From: Symmachiella macrocystis
Lineage (GTDB): Bacteria; Planctomycetota; Planctomycetia; Planctomycetales; Planctomycetaceae
Assembly (NCBI RefSeq): GCF_007860075.1
Contig: NZ_SJPP01000001.1
Coordinates: 1,572,501 to 1,636,500, forward strand
DNA: 64,000 nt
Reading direction: 5' to 3'
In this document: in pieces, positions 1-8,677 of the stretch
How positions within the stretch are numbered: the stretch's first letter is position 1
Layout: every line of letters starts with the position of its first letter
Notes under the pieces: generated by a model
The model's database searches: none
Seen by the model: only the letters and a program-made list of their open reading frames with translations
What the model was told of the DNA's origin: nothing
Program-made: the position numbers and the translations under genes

Positions 1-668
1 TCGTCCGCCTCGCCGGTCGTGCCGGGCAGGATGGTTTTGTTTTGGTAGTCAAAATAAATCACCCCTGCATGCGGCTCATTGAATTCCTCGCGCGATTCGC
101 GGCCGATGCGGAACTTTGCCCCGGCAGCAGCATACAGGTCGCCTTCGTAGGTCGCATCGATGAAGACCTTTGCTGAGAGCGTTCGCGATTCATCCGATTT
201 GCGATTCACGATTTCGACAGCGACCAGGCGGTTGTTGGTGACGGTCGCCGACTTGAGCCGCCAGCCTTTAAGCACGGTGATCGTGGGGACTTCGCGCAAC
301 ATCTCATCGAGCACGTCTTCGGCGACCGAAGGCTCATAGTAATAACCGTCGCGACATTTTTTTACGTTTTCATGATCGCGGCCGTAGGTGCGAACGTAGT
401 GTTCGCGAACGCGCGCAATGTATTCGGTGAAGATTCCGCCGACCATCTCACGGTGTTCGATGTCGCTCTTGCCCAGCCCACCGGTCATCATGCCACCGAC
501 GTGGTCGTGGTATTCAACAAGCGTCACGTTTCGCCCTGCCCTCCCGGCAGCAATCGCCGCTGTGATCCCCCCCGGCGTGCCGCCGATAACGACGACGTCG
601 GGTTTGGCGGCGTGGACTGAGGTGGCGGAGAGTAGGCAGATCAGAGTTGCGAGTAAACTTCGGAACAT
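1..668 (-). CDS. Secreted FAD-dependent oxidoreductase (partial, N-terminal part)
   Basis: Reading leftward from the ATG at 668, the product opens with a signal peptide (MFRSLLATLICLLSATSVHA) followed directly by KPDVVVIGGTPGGITAAIAA, a Rossmann dinucleotide-binding motif of the FAD_oxidored type (GxGxxG-like, here GGTPGG). An HVGGMMTGGLGKSD stretch typical of this secreted family follows, and later VFIDATYEGDLYAAAGA, the second flavin-contacting segment. The reading frame stays open to the window edge, so about 222 residues are visible and the C-terminal part is missing. Planctomycetes carry many of these exported flavoproteins; the substrate cannot be read from the sequence. The family call is solid, the reaction unknown. 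Confidence 0.85.
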   Translation of the reverse strand, partial: MFRSLLATLICLLSATSVHAAKPDVVVIGGTPGGITAAIAAGRAGRNVTLVEYHDHVGGMMTGGLGKSDIEHREMVGGIFTEYIARVREHYVRTYGRDHENVKKCRDGYYYEPSVAEDVLDEMLREVPTITVLKGWRLKSATVTNNRLVAVEIVNRKSDESRTLSAKVFIDATYEGDLYAAAGAKFRIGRESREEFNEPHAGVIYFDYQNKTILPGTTGEAD

Positions 669-1020
669 AGTCGAGAATCCTTGAAACAAAGTAGCGACCG
701 CGCGCGGCGGTGTTATCGTACGGTCAGCGCAGTTGGCAATATCTCATGATACGCGTTTGGATTGGCAATCGCGAACCGTGAAGGCGTAATAACAGCAATT
801 TGTGAGTCTGGCAATCTGCGGGTGCAGGAGCATCACTCACAACGGAACCGGGTGGCAGCGATTGCAAAAGGCAATCGGTGTGCCGCAGGCACAAGAAGCC
901 GCGATTAACGCGTGCAGTGTTTCGCAAAGTCCTCAATCAAATCTGCGCGGCAATTGCGGGTTCCTGCGGGCTGCGCCCGCCCCGAACTATTTTTAGGCGA
1001 GCGGCTATTGCGAAGGCCGT
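669..1020. other. Intergenic region holding one copy of a 137-bp repeat
   Basis: Between two minus-strand genes. It probably contains the promoter of the flavoprotein gene near 670-720 and, at 850-986, one copy of the dispersed repeat listed separately. I see no credible coding sequence; the frames that stay open here have no family resemblance and cross the repeat. Confidence 0.5.
850..986 (+). repeat. Dispersed intergenic repeat, copy 1
   Basis: Begins with GGGTGGCA, contains GTGTGCCGCAGGCACAAGAA and ends with GCGGGCTGCGCCCGCCCCGA. The same left and right modules occur in the same order and spacing at 59329-59465. Both modules contain short palindromes (TGCCGCAGGCA; GCGGGCTGCGCCCGC), while the middle parts differ. 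This is a REP/MITE-like intergenic element with no protein-coding capacity of its own. Confidence 0.65.
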
Positions 1021-1311
1021 TCACCCCGCCTCGGCCGGTTCGATCTCGTCCTCAGCCAAGCAAATCATCAGGTGGTACAACTGTTTTTGTTCGCAGAATT
1101 GCAGATACTCGGCCGGCATTCTGTCGAGGGTTTTTTGGTCCCATTCGACCATGTATTTGCGGGGCGGTTTTTTCTTGGCGACCTCGGCGATTGCGCCGGT
1201 CCAGCCCGCCAAGGGGAAGTCGGGCATGTCGGGAGACGTGACGCCCTCTTTGACCCGCACGAGGGTGCCAATCGCAATTCCGGAAGAGCCTGCTGCGCGC
1301 TTTTTTGCCAT
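1021..1311 (-). CDS. Small conserved hypothetical protein
   Basis: A 96-aa product if translation begins at MAKKRAAGSSG (1311). An in-frame upstream start at 1392 would add 27 residues of unlikely composition. The N-terminus is basic, followed by IAIGTLVRVKEGVTSPDMPD and GWTGAIAEV, which look like a small beta-barrel (KOW/SH3-like) fold, then KYMVEWDQKTLDRMP and an acidic C-terminus (AEDEIEPAEAG). I recall similar small proteins in planctomycete genomes but know no function. No signal peptide or membrane segment is visible. The reading frame is credible from its protein-like composition, not from a named domain. Confidence 0.6.
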   Translation of the reverse strand: MAKKRAAGSSGIAIGTLVRVKEGVTSPDMPDFPLAGWTGAIAEVAKKKPPRKYMVEWDQKTLDRMPAEYLQFCEQKQLYHLMICLAEDEIEPAEAG

Positions 1312-1638
1312 TCTGCCGCGTCCATCATTTTTCATTGGGGGACATTCGGACGATGCACCGAAAACGAGCAACGCTGGAACTTGTTCGCCCATTCCCGATC
1401 CAGGCCGGTCATTGGTCTATCAGGTTACAAAAATTCGCTCGTCTCGTCCAACCGGTCGTTTTAAGATAAGCACCACCCGGCTGTCGATGGCAAACGTTTG
1501 GTGTTCCCGCGCGTGGGGGAAATTTGGTATCACATATCTCCTTAATCAAACATCCATCTGTCTAAAAACGACGGGCCGCTATTATGAAATGTCCGCTATG
1601 CGAGCAAAAACAAGCCGTGCGACTCCGCGAGGTGCATT
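1312..1638. other. Intergenic region with a possible 22-codon leader ORF
   Basis: Separates a leftward gene from a rightward one, so it should hold divergent promoters. An ATG at 1584 opens a short frame (MKCPLCEQKQAVRLREVHCV plus two codons) ending in TGA at 1650-1652, overlapping the GTG start at 1639 in a different frame. The CxxC pair could be the N-terminus of a zinc ribbon. I cannot tell a translated leader from a frameshifted gene start. Confidence 0.35.
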
Positions 1639-1947
1639 GTGTTGCGCTTTGAAGAGACCGCGTTTTGGGTGTTGCATCGCGGCAAAGAATACGGCCCCTT
1701 TGACTACCAGTGGAGCAAGGATCTACACGGAATCGAATTGATGTTCGAGGGCGACAAATTCGGCGAGTTTATCGGCCAACACCAATTGCACGCCGATCTT
1801 TCCTACTATCAACTCCCCCGAAAAGTCGCAACAGTCGCCTCGATCGTCCTGGGCAGTGTGGTCTACGGCATTCGCCAAGGCTGGAATCACGAACGCCGCA
1901 TCCAGTTTGCCCACGAAAACCTACGCAATAAACCGAGCAGTTTGTGA
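1639..1947 (+). CDS. Hypothetical protein, GTG start
   Basis: A 102-aa product starting at GTG 1639, with GCGAGG a few bases upstream as a possible ribosome-binding site. It contains FWVLHRGKEYGPFDYQWSKD, resembling the GYF_2-type 'W.....G.EYGPF' motif seen at the start of many planctomycete proteins, then a histidine-rich GQHQLHADLSYYQLP, a short hydrophobic segment (VATVASIVLGSVVYGI) that could be one membrane helix, and a basic tail. No in-frame ATG precedes it; the upstream frame is closed by TGA at 1585. It overlaps the end of the small ORF beginning at 1584, so the pair may be one gene broken by a frameshift. Function unknown. Confidence 0.5.
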   Translation: MLRFEETAFWVLHRGKEYGPFDYQWSKDLHGIELMFEGDKFGEFIGQHQLHADLSYYQLPRKVATVASIVLGSVVYGIRQGWNHERRIQFAHENLRNKPSSL

Positions 1948-2066
1948 CTGGTGTCGGTTCGCTGATTGACGCCGCGCGATTTTGACGACCGTGCCGGGAA
2001 TCGGGTAGAGTGTGCGTTGCCATCACTTGCCGCACTGCTTCCACTGGATCCAAAGATCGCCCTGCC

Positions 2067-3047
2067 ATGCTACCGGTCACCTATGACGACGTGCTCGCCG
2101 CTGTGCCCCGCATCCGGAAGGACCTCTCCCCTACCCCGCTCTTGGAGTGGCCGGGGTTATCGCAATTGTTGGGGCTACGTTTTTTTCTGAAACACGAAAA
2201 CCATCAGCCGGTCGGCGCTTTTAAGGTTCGCGGTGGGGTCAACCTCGTCAGTCAATTGTCCGCTGCGGAACGACAAGCGGGCATTGTCGGCAGTTCGACC
2301 GGCAATCACGGTCAGTCGTTGGCATTCGCCGCGCAGCGGCATGACGTTCCTTGCACGATTGTCGTTCCGGCACGTAATAATCCGGACAAGGTGCGCGCGA
2401 TGCGGCAACGGGGCGCGACCGTGATCGAACATGGCCGTGATTTTGATGAGGCTCGCGAGGAAACGGAACGGTTAGCAAAAGTAGAAGGCTATCGCTACGT
2501 GCATTCGGCGAATGAACCGCTGTTAATCGCCGGTGTGGGGACGATGGCGCACGAGATTTTTGAAACACTGCCCGCACCGGATGTTATTTTTGTGCCGATC
2601 GGACTGGGAAGCGGCGTATGCGGAACGGCTATTGTTGCCAAACATCTGCGGCCAGCCACGAAAGTCATCGGCGTCCAATCCGAACGGGCGGCGGCGGTTG
2701 CAAACTCCTGGCAGTCGGGCACGATTCAATCCGCTCCCTCAGCCGAGACCTGGGCCGAGGGAATGGCTACGCGCGTCCCCGCCACAATGACCCTCGAGAT
2801 CATGCGGCAACTGATGGATGATGTGGTGTTGGTCAGCGAAGAGGAATTGCGGCAAGCCGCTTTTGAGATCCTGCGGCAGACACACAACCTCGCTGAAGGC
2901 GCCGGTGCCGCTACATTAGCTGCTGCTTGGAAACTTCGCGAACAACTCTCACAACAAACCGTCGTGGGCGTACTCTCGGGAGGCAATCTTGACCTACGGG
3001 AACTCCCCGCGATTCTTGCATCGGGTGGTTTGGGCGACGTAGGATGA
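2067..3047 (+). CDS. PLP-dependent threonine/serine dehydratase-like enzyme
   Basis: A 326-aa fold-type II PLP enzyme. The cofactor lysine lies in NHQPVGAFKVRGG and the phosphate-binding loop is SSTGNHGQSLAFAA, both diagnostic of threonine ammonia-lyase and its relatives. A glycine-rich SGGNLD segment near the C-terminus binds the PLP ring. No ACT regulatory domain is present, so this is the short, catabolic/biodegradative-type length rather than the long feedback-regulated IlvA. ATG 2067 is chosen over an upstream in-frame GTG at 2010, because homologues begin close to VTYDDVLAA. It probably deaminates threonine or serine to the 2-oxo acid; serine racemase or 3-hydroxyaspartate dehydratase activity is also possible in this fold. 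Confidence 0.88.
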   Translation: MLPVTYDDVLAAVPRIRKDLSPTPLLEWPGLSQLLGLRFFLKHENHQPVGAFKVRGGVNLVSQLSAAERQAGIVGSSTGNHGQSLAFAAQRHDVPCTIVVPARNNPDKVRAMRQRGATVIEHGRDFDEAREETERLAKVEGYRYVHSANEPLLIAGVGTMAHEIFETLPAPDVIFVPIGLGSGVCGTAIVAKHLRPATKVIGVQSERAAAVANSWQSGTIQSAPSAETWAEGMATRVPATMTLEIMRQLMDDVVLVSEEELRQAAFEILRQTHNLAEGAGAATLAAAWKLREQLSQQTVVGVLSGGNLDLRELPAILASGGLGDVG

Positions 3048-3123
3048 GCAATGTCGTGCGTTAGTTTCCCGCACATGAAGTCTGTCGGCACATCCATCAA
3101 CTCCAAAACGAGTGCTTGAAATT

Positions 3124-4209
3124 ATGAGACCGCTTCACGCTATTTTCACCGTCGTAAGCTTCGGCGGCCTGCTCGCGACGGTGTCCGATGCAGCCGATCC
3201 ACTACCGAAATATCCCGGACACCAGGACCTTTCTTACTACCTCGATGCGGAAGGGAAACGACATCCCATTCGCACGCCGGACGATTGGGCGATCCGTCGT
3301 CGGCAGATTTTGGCAGCTATGCAAACCGTGATGGGACCGGTGCCGGGGGACGAAAAACGTGTTCCGCTCAATGTTGAGGTGCTGGAAGAAACAGTCCTCG
3401 AAGATGGCCTTGTGCGGTGCAAGATTGCTTATGACACCGAGAAAACGACGCGTGTGCGGGCTTATCTGTTCTTGCCGAAAACCGAAGGCGCAAAAACGCC
3501 GGCGGTGTTGTGTTTGCATCAGACAACCCGTCCTGGCAAACGTGAACCAGCGGGCCTCGAAGGCAAGCCAAACCTGCACTACGCGCTGTATCTTGCGCAA
3601 CTGGGCTACGTGACTTTGGCTCCCGATTATCCTTCGTTCGGTGAATACGAATATGACTTCGATCGTAAAAAGACCGGCTTTCGTAGCGGAACGATGAAGG
3701 CGATCTGGGATAACATGCGCGCGATCGATTTGCTGCAAGATTTAGACGAAGTTGATGGAGAGCGGATCGGTTGCATTGGGCATTCACTGGGGGGACACAA
3801 CACGATGTTCACCGCCGCGTTCGATGAGCGGATCAAGTGCCTCGTCTCCAACTGCGGCTTCACCCGGTTTCACAAGTATTACGACGGCAAACTAGTTGGC
3901 TGGACGAGTCCGCGTTATATGCCGGCAATCAATAACGATTACGGAAACGACCCGGACAAAGTGCCGTTTGACTTCCCTGAAATCATAGCCCTGTTTGCCC
4001 CGCGGCCGTTTTTGGCCAGTGCCCCGGTGCGTGACAGCAATTTCGAAGTCTCCGGCGTCAAGGAAAGTATCGCCGCTGCCCGACCGATTTACAAATTGCT
4101 TGGAGCGGCGGGCAATCTCCAAGCGAACTATCCCGACAGTGCGCACGACTTCCCGCCCGCAGCGCGGCAGGTGGCCTACGAGTTTTTCGACCGGCATCTG
4201 CAACGATGA
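3124..4209 (+). CDS. Secreted alpha/beta hydrolase (dienelactone hydrolase/acetyl esterase type)
   Basis: A 361-aa protein with an N-terminal signal peptide (MRPLHAIFTVVSFGGLLATV then SDAADPLPKYPG). The alpha/beta-hydrolase core carries VRAYLFLPKTEGAKTPAVLC, the nucleophile elbow IGCIGHSLGGHN (Ser), a strand ending in FLASAPVRDSNFE likely to hold the acid residue, and DSAHDFPPA with the catalytic His. An in-frame GTG at 3112 is possible; ATG 3124 gives the better signal peptide. Exported esterases of this type are abundant in planctomycetes and act on acetylated or lactonised polysaccharide fragments, but the substrate is not shown by the sequence. Confidence 0.82.
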   Translation: MRPLHAIFTVVSFGGLLATVSDAADPLPKYPGHQDLSYYLDAEGKRHPIRTPDDWAIRRRQILAAMQTVMGPVPGDEKRVPLNVEVLEETVLEDGLVRCKIAYDTEKTTRVRAYLFLPKTEGAKTPAVLCLHQTTRPGKREPAGLEGKPNLHYALYLAQLGYVTLAPDYPSFGEYEYDFDRKKTGFRSGTMKAIWDNMRAIDLLQDLDEVDGERIGCIGHSLGGHNTMFTAAFDERIKCLVSNCGFTRFHKYYDGKLVGWTSPRYMPAINNDYGNDPDKVPFDFPEIIALFAPRPFLASAPVRDSNFEVSGVKESIAAARPIYKLLGAAGNLQANYPDSAHDFPPAARQVAYEFFDRHLQR

Positions 4210-4248
4210 GCTTACAGACGGCGGCCTGATTCTATAGATCGCAACTTG

Positions 4249-4262
4249 CGTTCCCGGGAACG
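4249..4262. repeat. Short palindrome CGTTCCCGGGAACG
   Basis: A perfect 14-bp palindrome between two plus-strand genes. It has the same outer sequence (CGTTCCC...GGGAACGAG) as the longer palindrome at 41694-41719, as if the inner stem were deleted. Confidence 0.5.
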
Positions 4263-4404
4263 AGTTTGGATACTGATAAAGTCCGCTCTATGCGGGCAGA
4301 CATTCATTTTTTCATTTTCTCCCATCTTGTCGCTGTCGTATCGTCGGGTCGAGAAGCGCCGCTGCACTTCACGATCGATAACGGCCCAATTCACGAGGTA
4401 CACG

Positions 4405-4914
4405 ATGCATCGAAATGACTTCTTGAAATTGATCGGCACGGAAGCCAATGCCGCTGAATACCTACCGGTCGCCGGTTCGTTGCGCAATGGAAATGGATTC
4501 GTGGGACGGTACAACGCAACAATGAACGTCGGTCTGGCGGAGACCTGTATGCTGGTCAATGCACGGATCTTTGAATTCAAGGAGGGACGTGCCGGTGGGC
4601 GCGGATCGGTCCAGGACTTCAATGATTTCTTGGAAGAAGTCGTTGCCCGCGTGTCGGTTGACGGTGTCCCGGATGCCTTGGCGGTAGGGAATGAGGATTT
4701 TGGAAAAGCGATCCCACTGACGGCAATTGCGATGGACGAAATCACGATTGTGTATCCAGTGTCGCACATCCGTTCCTTGCTGGAACGGGCCTCCAAAGTG
4801 CAAAGCGACACCTCAGAAAATACCACTGCAAGCAATACCCCGGAAGAAATCCCCTCGTTTCTTGACTTCGAGCAAAGCCCGGTGTTGAAGGTGTTGCGGA
4901 CGAAACTTTGGTAG
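4405..4914 (+). CDS. Hypothetical protein
   Basis: A 169-aa cytoplasmic-looking protein starting at MHRNDFLKLIGTEANAAEYL (ATG 4405, preceded by ACGAGG). The frame runs further upstream but the extra 53 residues are rich in Arg/Ser and not protein-like. A central part alternates strands and helices (NARIFEFKEGRAGGRGS; DFLEEVVARVSVDGVPDALA; IPLTAIAMDEITIVYPVSHI), and an acidic low-complexity part near residue 135 precedes FLDFEQSPVLKVLRTKLW. No known motif was recognised. Confidence 0.6.
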   Translation: MHRNDFLKLIGTEANAAEYLPVAGSLRNGNGFVGRYNATMNVGLAETCMLVNARIFEFKEGRAGGRGSVQDFNDFLEEVVARVSVDGVPDALAVGNEDFGKAIPLTAIAMDEITIVYPVSHIRSLLERASKVQSDTSENTTASNTPEEIPSFLDFEQSPVLKVLRTKLW

Positions 4915-4954
4915 GCGGGCGGCGAATTCCTGGTATTCGATAGCCGCACCTGTG

Positions 4955-5296
4955 ATGGACAATTTGGGGCTGAGCATGACCATAATGAAATCAGCGCAAT
5001 CGAATGTGGCAAATCGATTTTTGACAATAGCAATCACGGGACTTTGGATTGCGCTCGCTCTGAATGTGCTGATTACGGTCATTTGTCGCGGTCGGCATTC
5101 TGAGGCTCTCCATGTTTTTTGGATCACCTGCGAAATGGCGGCGATTTTCGGCTCGCCGGTTGCTCTGTGCTTCGCATGGCGTGGGAGTCGATCGGACAAT
5201 AATCATGGAGATCACAAGCGCGAGTTAGTGGCCGCGGTGTTATTGATTGCATCCGTCGTTAATTGGCCGCTGTTGTTCTATTTCACGAGGCCATGA
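4955..5296 (+). CDS. Small membrane protein, unknown function
   Basis: A 113-aa product from ATG 4955 (a GTG lies one codon upstream; ATG 4976 is another option). Three hydrophobic segments are visible: FLTIAITGLWIALALNVLIT, FWITCEMAAIFGSPVALCFA and LVAAVLLIASVVNWPLLFYF. A short polar loop (SRSDNNHGDHKRE) lies between the last two. It follows the previous gene by 40 bp and could be co-transcribed. No family recognised. Confidence 0.5.
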   Translation: MDNLGLSMTIMKSAQSNVANRFLTIAITGLWIALALNVLITVICRGRHSEALHVFWITCEMAAIFGSPVALCFAWRGSRSDNNHGDHKRELVAAVLLIASVVNWPLLFYFTRP

Positions 5297-5705
5297 TCTC
5301 AACATTGGTGCTGCATTGGCTCAAACAACCGAGCAGTCCGCTCTTGGTTGCAAGGGGCTGACATTACCAGCCAACCGTTGGGCAATGCAAAAGCCCTGCT
5401 GATCAGAGCAATCAATCGCGGCAAAAACGTGTCAAATGTAGATCATTCGGCAGGCTTCGGCGTAAGAACGGAGACCGACCTACCGGCCAACGATAAGCTA
5501 AGCCACCACATCCGATACAACTGCTGTCACCGGCCCCCTTTTACATGCTAAGATATTCATACCGGATTCCAGCTCCGTATTCTCACCCGTTTGACTGAGG
5601 GGGGGCAGCGTTCTGGTATTCGTCGTACCGACTAAAACGGAGTGCGGTACGTCCTTCAAAGGATGTTGACTCCCTGGATTCCCCTACGAATGAGTCGGTT
5701 TTCCC
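5297..5705. other. Intergenic region upstream of ppk1
   Basis: About 400 bp with no convincing gene. A 67-codon frame at 5348-5551 has no recognisable features. The region should contain the ppk1 promoter; I could not identify a Pho-box-like repeat by eye. Confidence 0.4.
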
Positions 5706-7823
5706 ATGGCTATTGCTGACGAACAAGCACAATCCTCCGCCGAATCCCCTCCCCGCTACGTCAATCGCGATGTTAGCTGGCTGGAATTCAATGGGCGCGT
5801 GCTGGAAGAGGCTGAGGATGAAACCAATCCGTTGTTGGAACGGGTCAAATTCCTGAGTATTGTCAGCAGTAACCTGGATGAATTCATGATGGTCCGGGTC
5901 TCGGGTATTCGCTCGCAATTAAACGGCGCCGAGCAACCGGTCGATGAGACACCCGACGGTTCGTCGCCGCGGTATTTGTTCAATCGCATCCACGAGCGGA
6001 ATCACGAACTGGTCGGTCGACAATACGCCTGCCTGCAACAAGCAGTGTTGCCGGCGATCGCCCAACATGGCATTCGCCTGTTGGAACCGGAACAACTTTC
6101 CAAAACGCAGCAACAATACGTCGAAGACTATTTCGAACAAACGGTGTTCCCCGTGCTCACGCCGATGGCCATTGATCCCAGCCATCCGACGCCGCACTTG
6201 CAGAATCGCGGGCTGTATTTGGCTGCGATGGTCCAACCGATGCTGCGCCCGCGCGGGGGGCCAAAACGGCTACTGGCGGTGGTGCAAATCCCGACCGTGT
6301 TACCGAGGATGGTCGAACTGCCGGGAAAGGGAAGCGATTTCATCCTGTTGGAGCAATTGGTCGCATCCCGCCTGGACCGACTGTTCGGCGGGTCGAACAT
6401 TAACTCTTGGACCACCATTCGTGTGACGCGCGACGCGGATCTCGACATCGACGGCGACGAAGTGATGCACGATTTGTCGCAGGCCATTGAAGAAGGCCTG
6501 CGAGCCTTGAAACATCGGGACCCCGTACGGTTGGAAGTCACTGCGGGAGTTGACGAAAAACTGGTGGCCACGGTCGCAGAGCAAATGCAGCTGGGACCGG
6601 AAGAAATTTATCATGTGGACGGCCCGTTGGATTTGACGGCGCTCATGTCTTGGCAGAGCTTGCCGGGATACGACCACTTGCGCGACGCCGCGTTCACGCC
6701 GCGACGACCGGCGGAATTCCCGGAAGAGGCCGATGTCTTCGCTGCCATTCGGAAACGGGATATTCTCGTGCACCATCCCTACCAATCCTTCGGCTGCGTT
6801 GTTGATTTCCTCGACCAAGCAGCCGAAGATCCCAACGTGTTGGCCATCAAACAGACATTGTACCGTTCGGGCAGTGAAAGTCCGATCGTGCGCGCACTGA
6901 TGAGTGCAGCTGAGGCTGGTAAAAACGTCACGGCGGTTGTGGAACTCATGGCGCGTTTCGACGAGCGGGCGAACGTGAGTTGGGCGCGGCAAATGGAGCG
7001 GGCCGGCGTGCACGTCGTGTTTGGTTTTTTGGATCTAAAAACGCACTGCAAAACAACACTCGTCGTTCGTCGCGAAGGGAACCGACTGCGGCGGTATGTG
7101 CATTTGGGGACCGGCAACTACAACGCCACGACGGCGAAGATTTATACCGATTTAGGCCTATTTACTTGCCGGCAAAAATACGGCGAAGATGTCAGCGCCT
7201 TGTTCAACATGCTCACCGGCTACTCACTGGGGCACCAGTGGAAGCGGTTAGTCATCGCCCCACATGACCTGCAAGCCAAGACGTTAGAACACATTCATCG
7301 GGAAACAAAACGGGCGTCCGAGGGGCAGCCGGCGCGGATATTCGGCAAGCTCAATTCGCTGGTCGATGGCGACGTGATCGAAGCGCTGTACGAGGCGTCT
7401 CAAGCTGGTGTCGAGATCGATCTAATTTGCCGCGGCAGTTGTTGTTTGGTCCCCGGAGTCCCCGGGCTGTCGGATAATATTCGCGTGCGGAGTATTATTG
7501 ACCGCTTCTTGGAGCACAGCCGGATTTACATCTTCGGCGCGGATTCAAATGCCGATGTGTACCTCTCCAGTGCCGATTGGATGCCGCGTAACTTCCGCCG
7601 CCGCGTGGAAGCCATGTTCCCCATTCTCGAACCGACGCTAAAAAAACATATCATGGAGTCGATCGTCCCCACGCTGCAAGCTGACAACGTCAAGGCGCGT
7701 GAGATGCAGCCCGACGGATCGTACCGCCGCATCAAGCCCGGCAAAGGGACACCACCCGTGCGGTCGCAAGTCCGGTTCCTGGAAGAAATGGCCGCCAACG
7801 ACGCTATTGACGACAACGTCTAA
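5706..7823 (+). CDS. ppk1: Polyphosphate kinase 1
   Basis: A 705-aa protein matching PPK1 in full length and order of domains. The N-terminal domain starts with RYVNRDVSWLEFNGRVLEEA and NPLLERVKFLSIVSSNLDEF. The two phospholipase-D-like catalytic domains follow: the phosphorylated histidine lies in LKTHCKTTLVVRR (about residue 447) and the second catalytic histidine in FLEHSRIYIFG (about 604). HLGTGNYN and RARVSGI-like elements also match. The enzyme reversibly transfers the ATP gamma-phosphate to polyphosphate, for phosphate storage and stress tolerance. The ATG at 5706 places the usual start a few residues before the conserved NRDVSWLEFN block. A Na/Pi cotransporter gene lies about 13 kb away. 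Confidence 0.97.
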   Translation: MAIADEQAQSSAESPPRYVNRDVSWLEFNGRVLEEAEDETNPLLERVKFLSIVSSNLDEFMMVRVSGIRSQLNGAEQPVDETPDGSSPRYLFNRIHERNHELVGRQYACLQQAVLPAIAQHGIRLLEPEQLSKTQQQYVEDYFEQTVFPVLTPMAIDPSHPTPHLQNRGLYLAAMVQPMLRPRGGPKRLLAVVQIPTVLPRMVELPGKGSDFILLEQLVASRLDRLFGGSNINSWTTIRVTRDADLDIDGDEVMHDLSQAIEEGLRALKHRDPVRLEVTAGVDEKLVATVAEQMQLGPEEIYHVDGPLDLTALMSWQSLPGYDHLRDAAFTPRRPAEFPEEADVFAAIRKRDILVHHPYQSFGCVVDFLDQAAEDPNVLAIKQTLYRSGSESPIVRALMSAAEAGKNVTAVVELMARFDERANVSWARQMERAGVHVVFGFLDLKTHCKTTLVVRREGNRLRRYVHLGTGNYNATTAKIYTDLGLFTCRQKYGEDVSALFNMLTGYSLGHQWKRLVIAPHDLQAKTLEHIHRETKRASEGQPARIFGKLNSLVDGDVIEALYEASQAGVEIDLICRGSCCLVPGVPGLSDNIRVRSIIDRFLEHSRIYIFGADSNADVYLSSADWMPRNFRRRVEAMFPILEPTLKKHIMESIVPTLQADNVKAREMQPDGSYRRIKPGKGTPPVRSQVRFLEEMAANDAIDDNV

Positions 7824-7832
7824 ACGGTCTGA

Positions 7833-8654
7833 TTATTTATCCCCAGCGGGACGGACCGCCGCTTGGAACTCCTGGAATGTGATCCACTTCAACTCGTCTT
7901 TAGCCAAGAACCGTTGCCAGGAGACGATGGCTGCTCTGTCCGAATCGGTGAGCTTCCACCGAATCTGGTGCCGCGATTTTAAATGCAGGCCGTTCTTGCC
8001 GTTCTTGCTGGGGTGCTTTAGTGAAACACTCAAAGGTATGGCGCCGCGTTTGCGCAGCGCTTGATTCACCAGCAATCGTGGAGCGGGGAAAATCGACGCC
8101 GGATCCAACAGTGCATTGAACTGTTTTGTCCAATCGGCATACCGCAAATAGGACTTGACAATCTGCGGCTGCAGATTCGGTTTGGTTTCAACTACGTAGG
8201 AGTAATACTTGCTCGTCATCGACAGCTCGTTTTTCTTCGCATCAAAGCGCTCATCAAACTCGGGCTGCCATTGAAATTTCAACTCCGCTGCCTTTTGCAG
8301 CGTTTCGCGCGACCCGCGGCGTTCCAACTGTTCGACATGACTGAGGATTTGACGATCGAATTCGCGTTGGTTGGCAACGATATCAGCAAACGAAATCGTC
8401 GTCGCCAAATTTCGCGCCTCGCTAAAGATTGTGAATTGTTGCCGCCCGGGTTGATAGATCGTAATTTCTCCCAACCCCGGGACTTGGTCGTAAGCCTCGC
8501 CCGCATGAAAGATCGTCCGACTGCGGCCGACAATCTTGCCAGAATTGACGTGTTCGGTCTCGGTAATCACCGTGAAGTCTTGCGCGCGAACCGACGAACC
8601 ACCAAAGATCAACAATAGGTTGATGCAAACGAGGCATGCAATTTTTAACGCCAT
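7833..8654 (-). CDS. Secreted hypothetical protein
   Basis: A 273-aa protein with a clear signal peptide (MALKIACLVCINLLLIFGGS then SVRAQDF, cleavage probably after VRA). The mature part is strand-rich at first (FTVITETEHVNSGKIVGRSR; GEITIYQPGRQQFTIFSEAR) and helical later (FADIVANQREFDRQILSHVE). This resembles planctomycete exported proteins of unknown role. It sits 23 bp downstream of the Gfo/Idh gene on the same strand, so the two may share a transcript, and it ends 9 bp from the end of ppk1 in convergent orientation. No catalytic motif is visible. Confidence 0.65.
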   Translation of the reverse strand: MALKIACLVCINLLLIFGGSSVRAQDFTVITETEHVNSGKIVGRSRTIFHAGEAYDQVPGLGEITIYQPGRQQFTIFSEARNLATTISFADIVANQREFDRQILSHVEQLERRGSRETLQKAAELKFQWQPEFDERFDAKKNELSMTSKYYSYVVETKPNLQPQIVKSYLRYADWTKQFNALLDPASIFPAPRLLVNQALRKRGAIPLSVSLKHPSKNGKNGLHLKSRHQIRWKLTDSDRAAIVSWQRFLAKDELKWITFQEFQAAVRPAGDK

Positions 8655-8677
8655 CAGCTTGTCCTTCGATTGGTCGT

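Noticed and set aside
878-1741. A 287-codon plus-strand frame across 878-1741
   Set aside because: Runs through the repeat at 850-986 and antisense to the small gene at 1021-1311; no protein-like features.
4212-5033. A 273-codon minus-strand frame
   Set aside because: Antisense to 4405-4914 and very rich in Ser/Arg; the plus-strand frame has a better start and composition.
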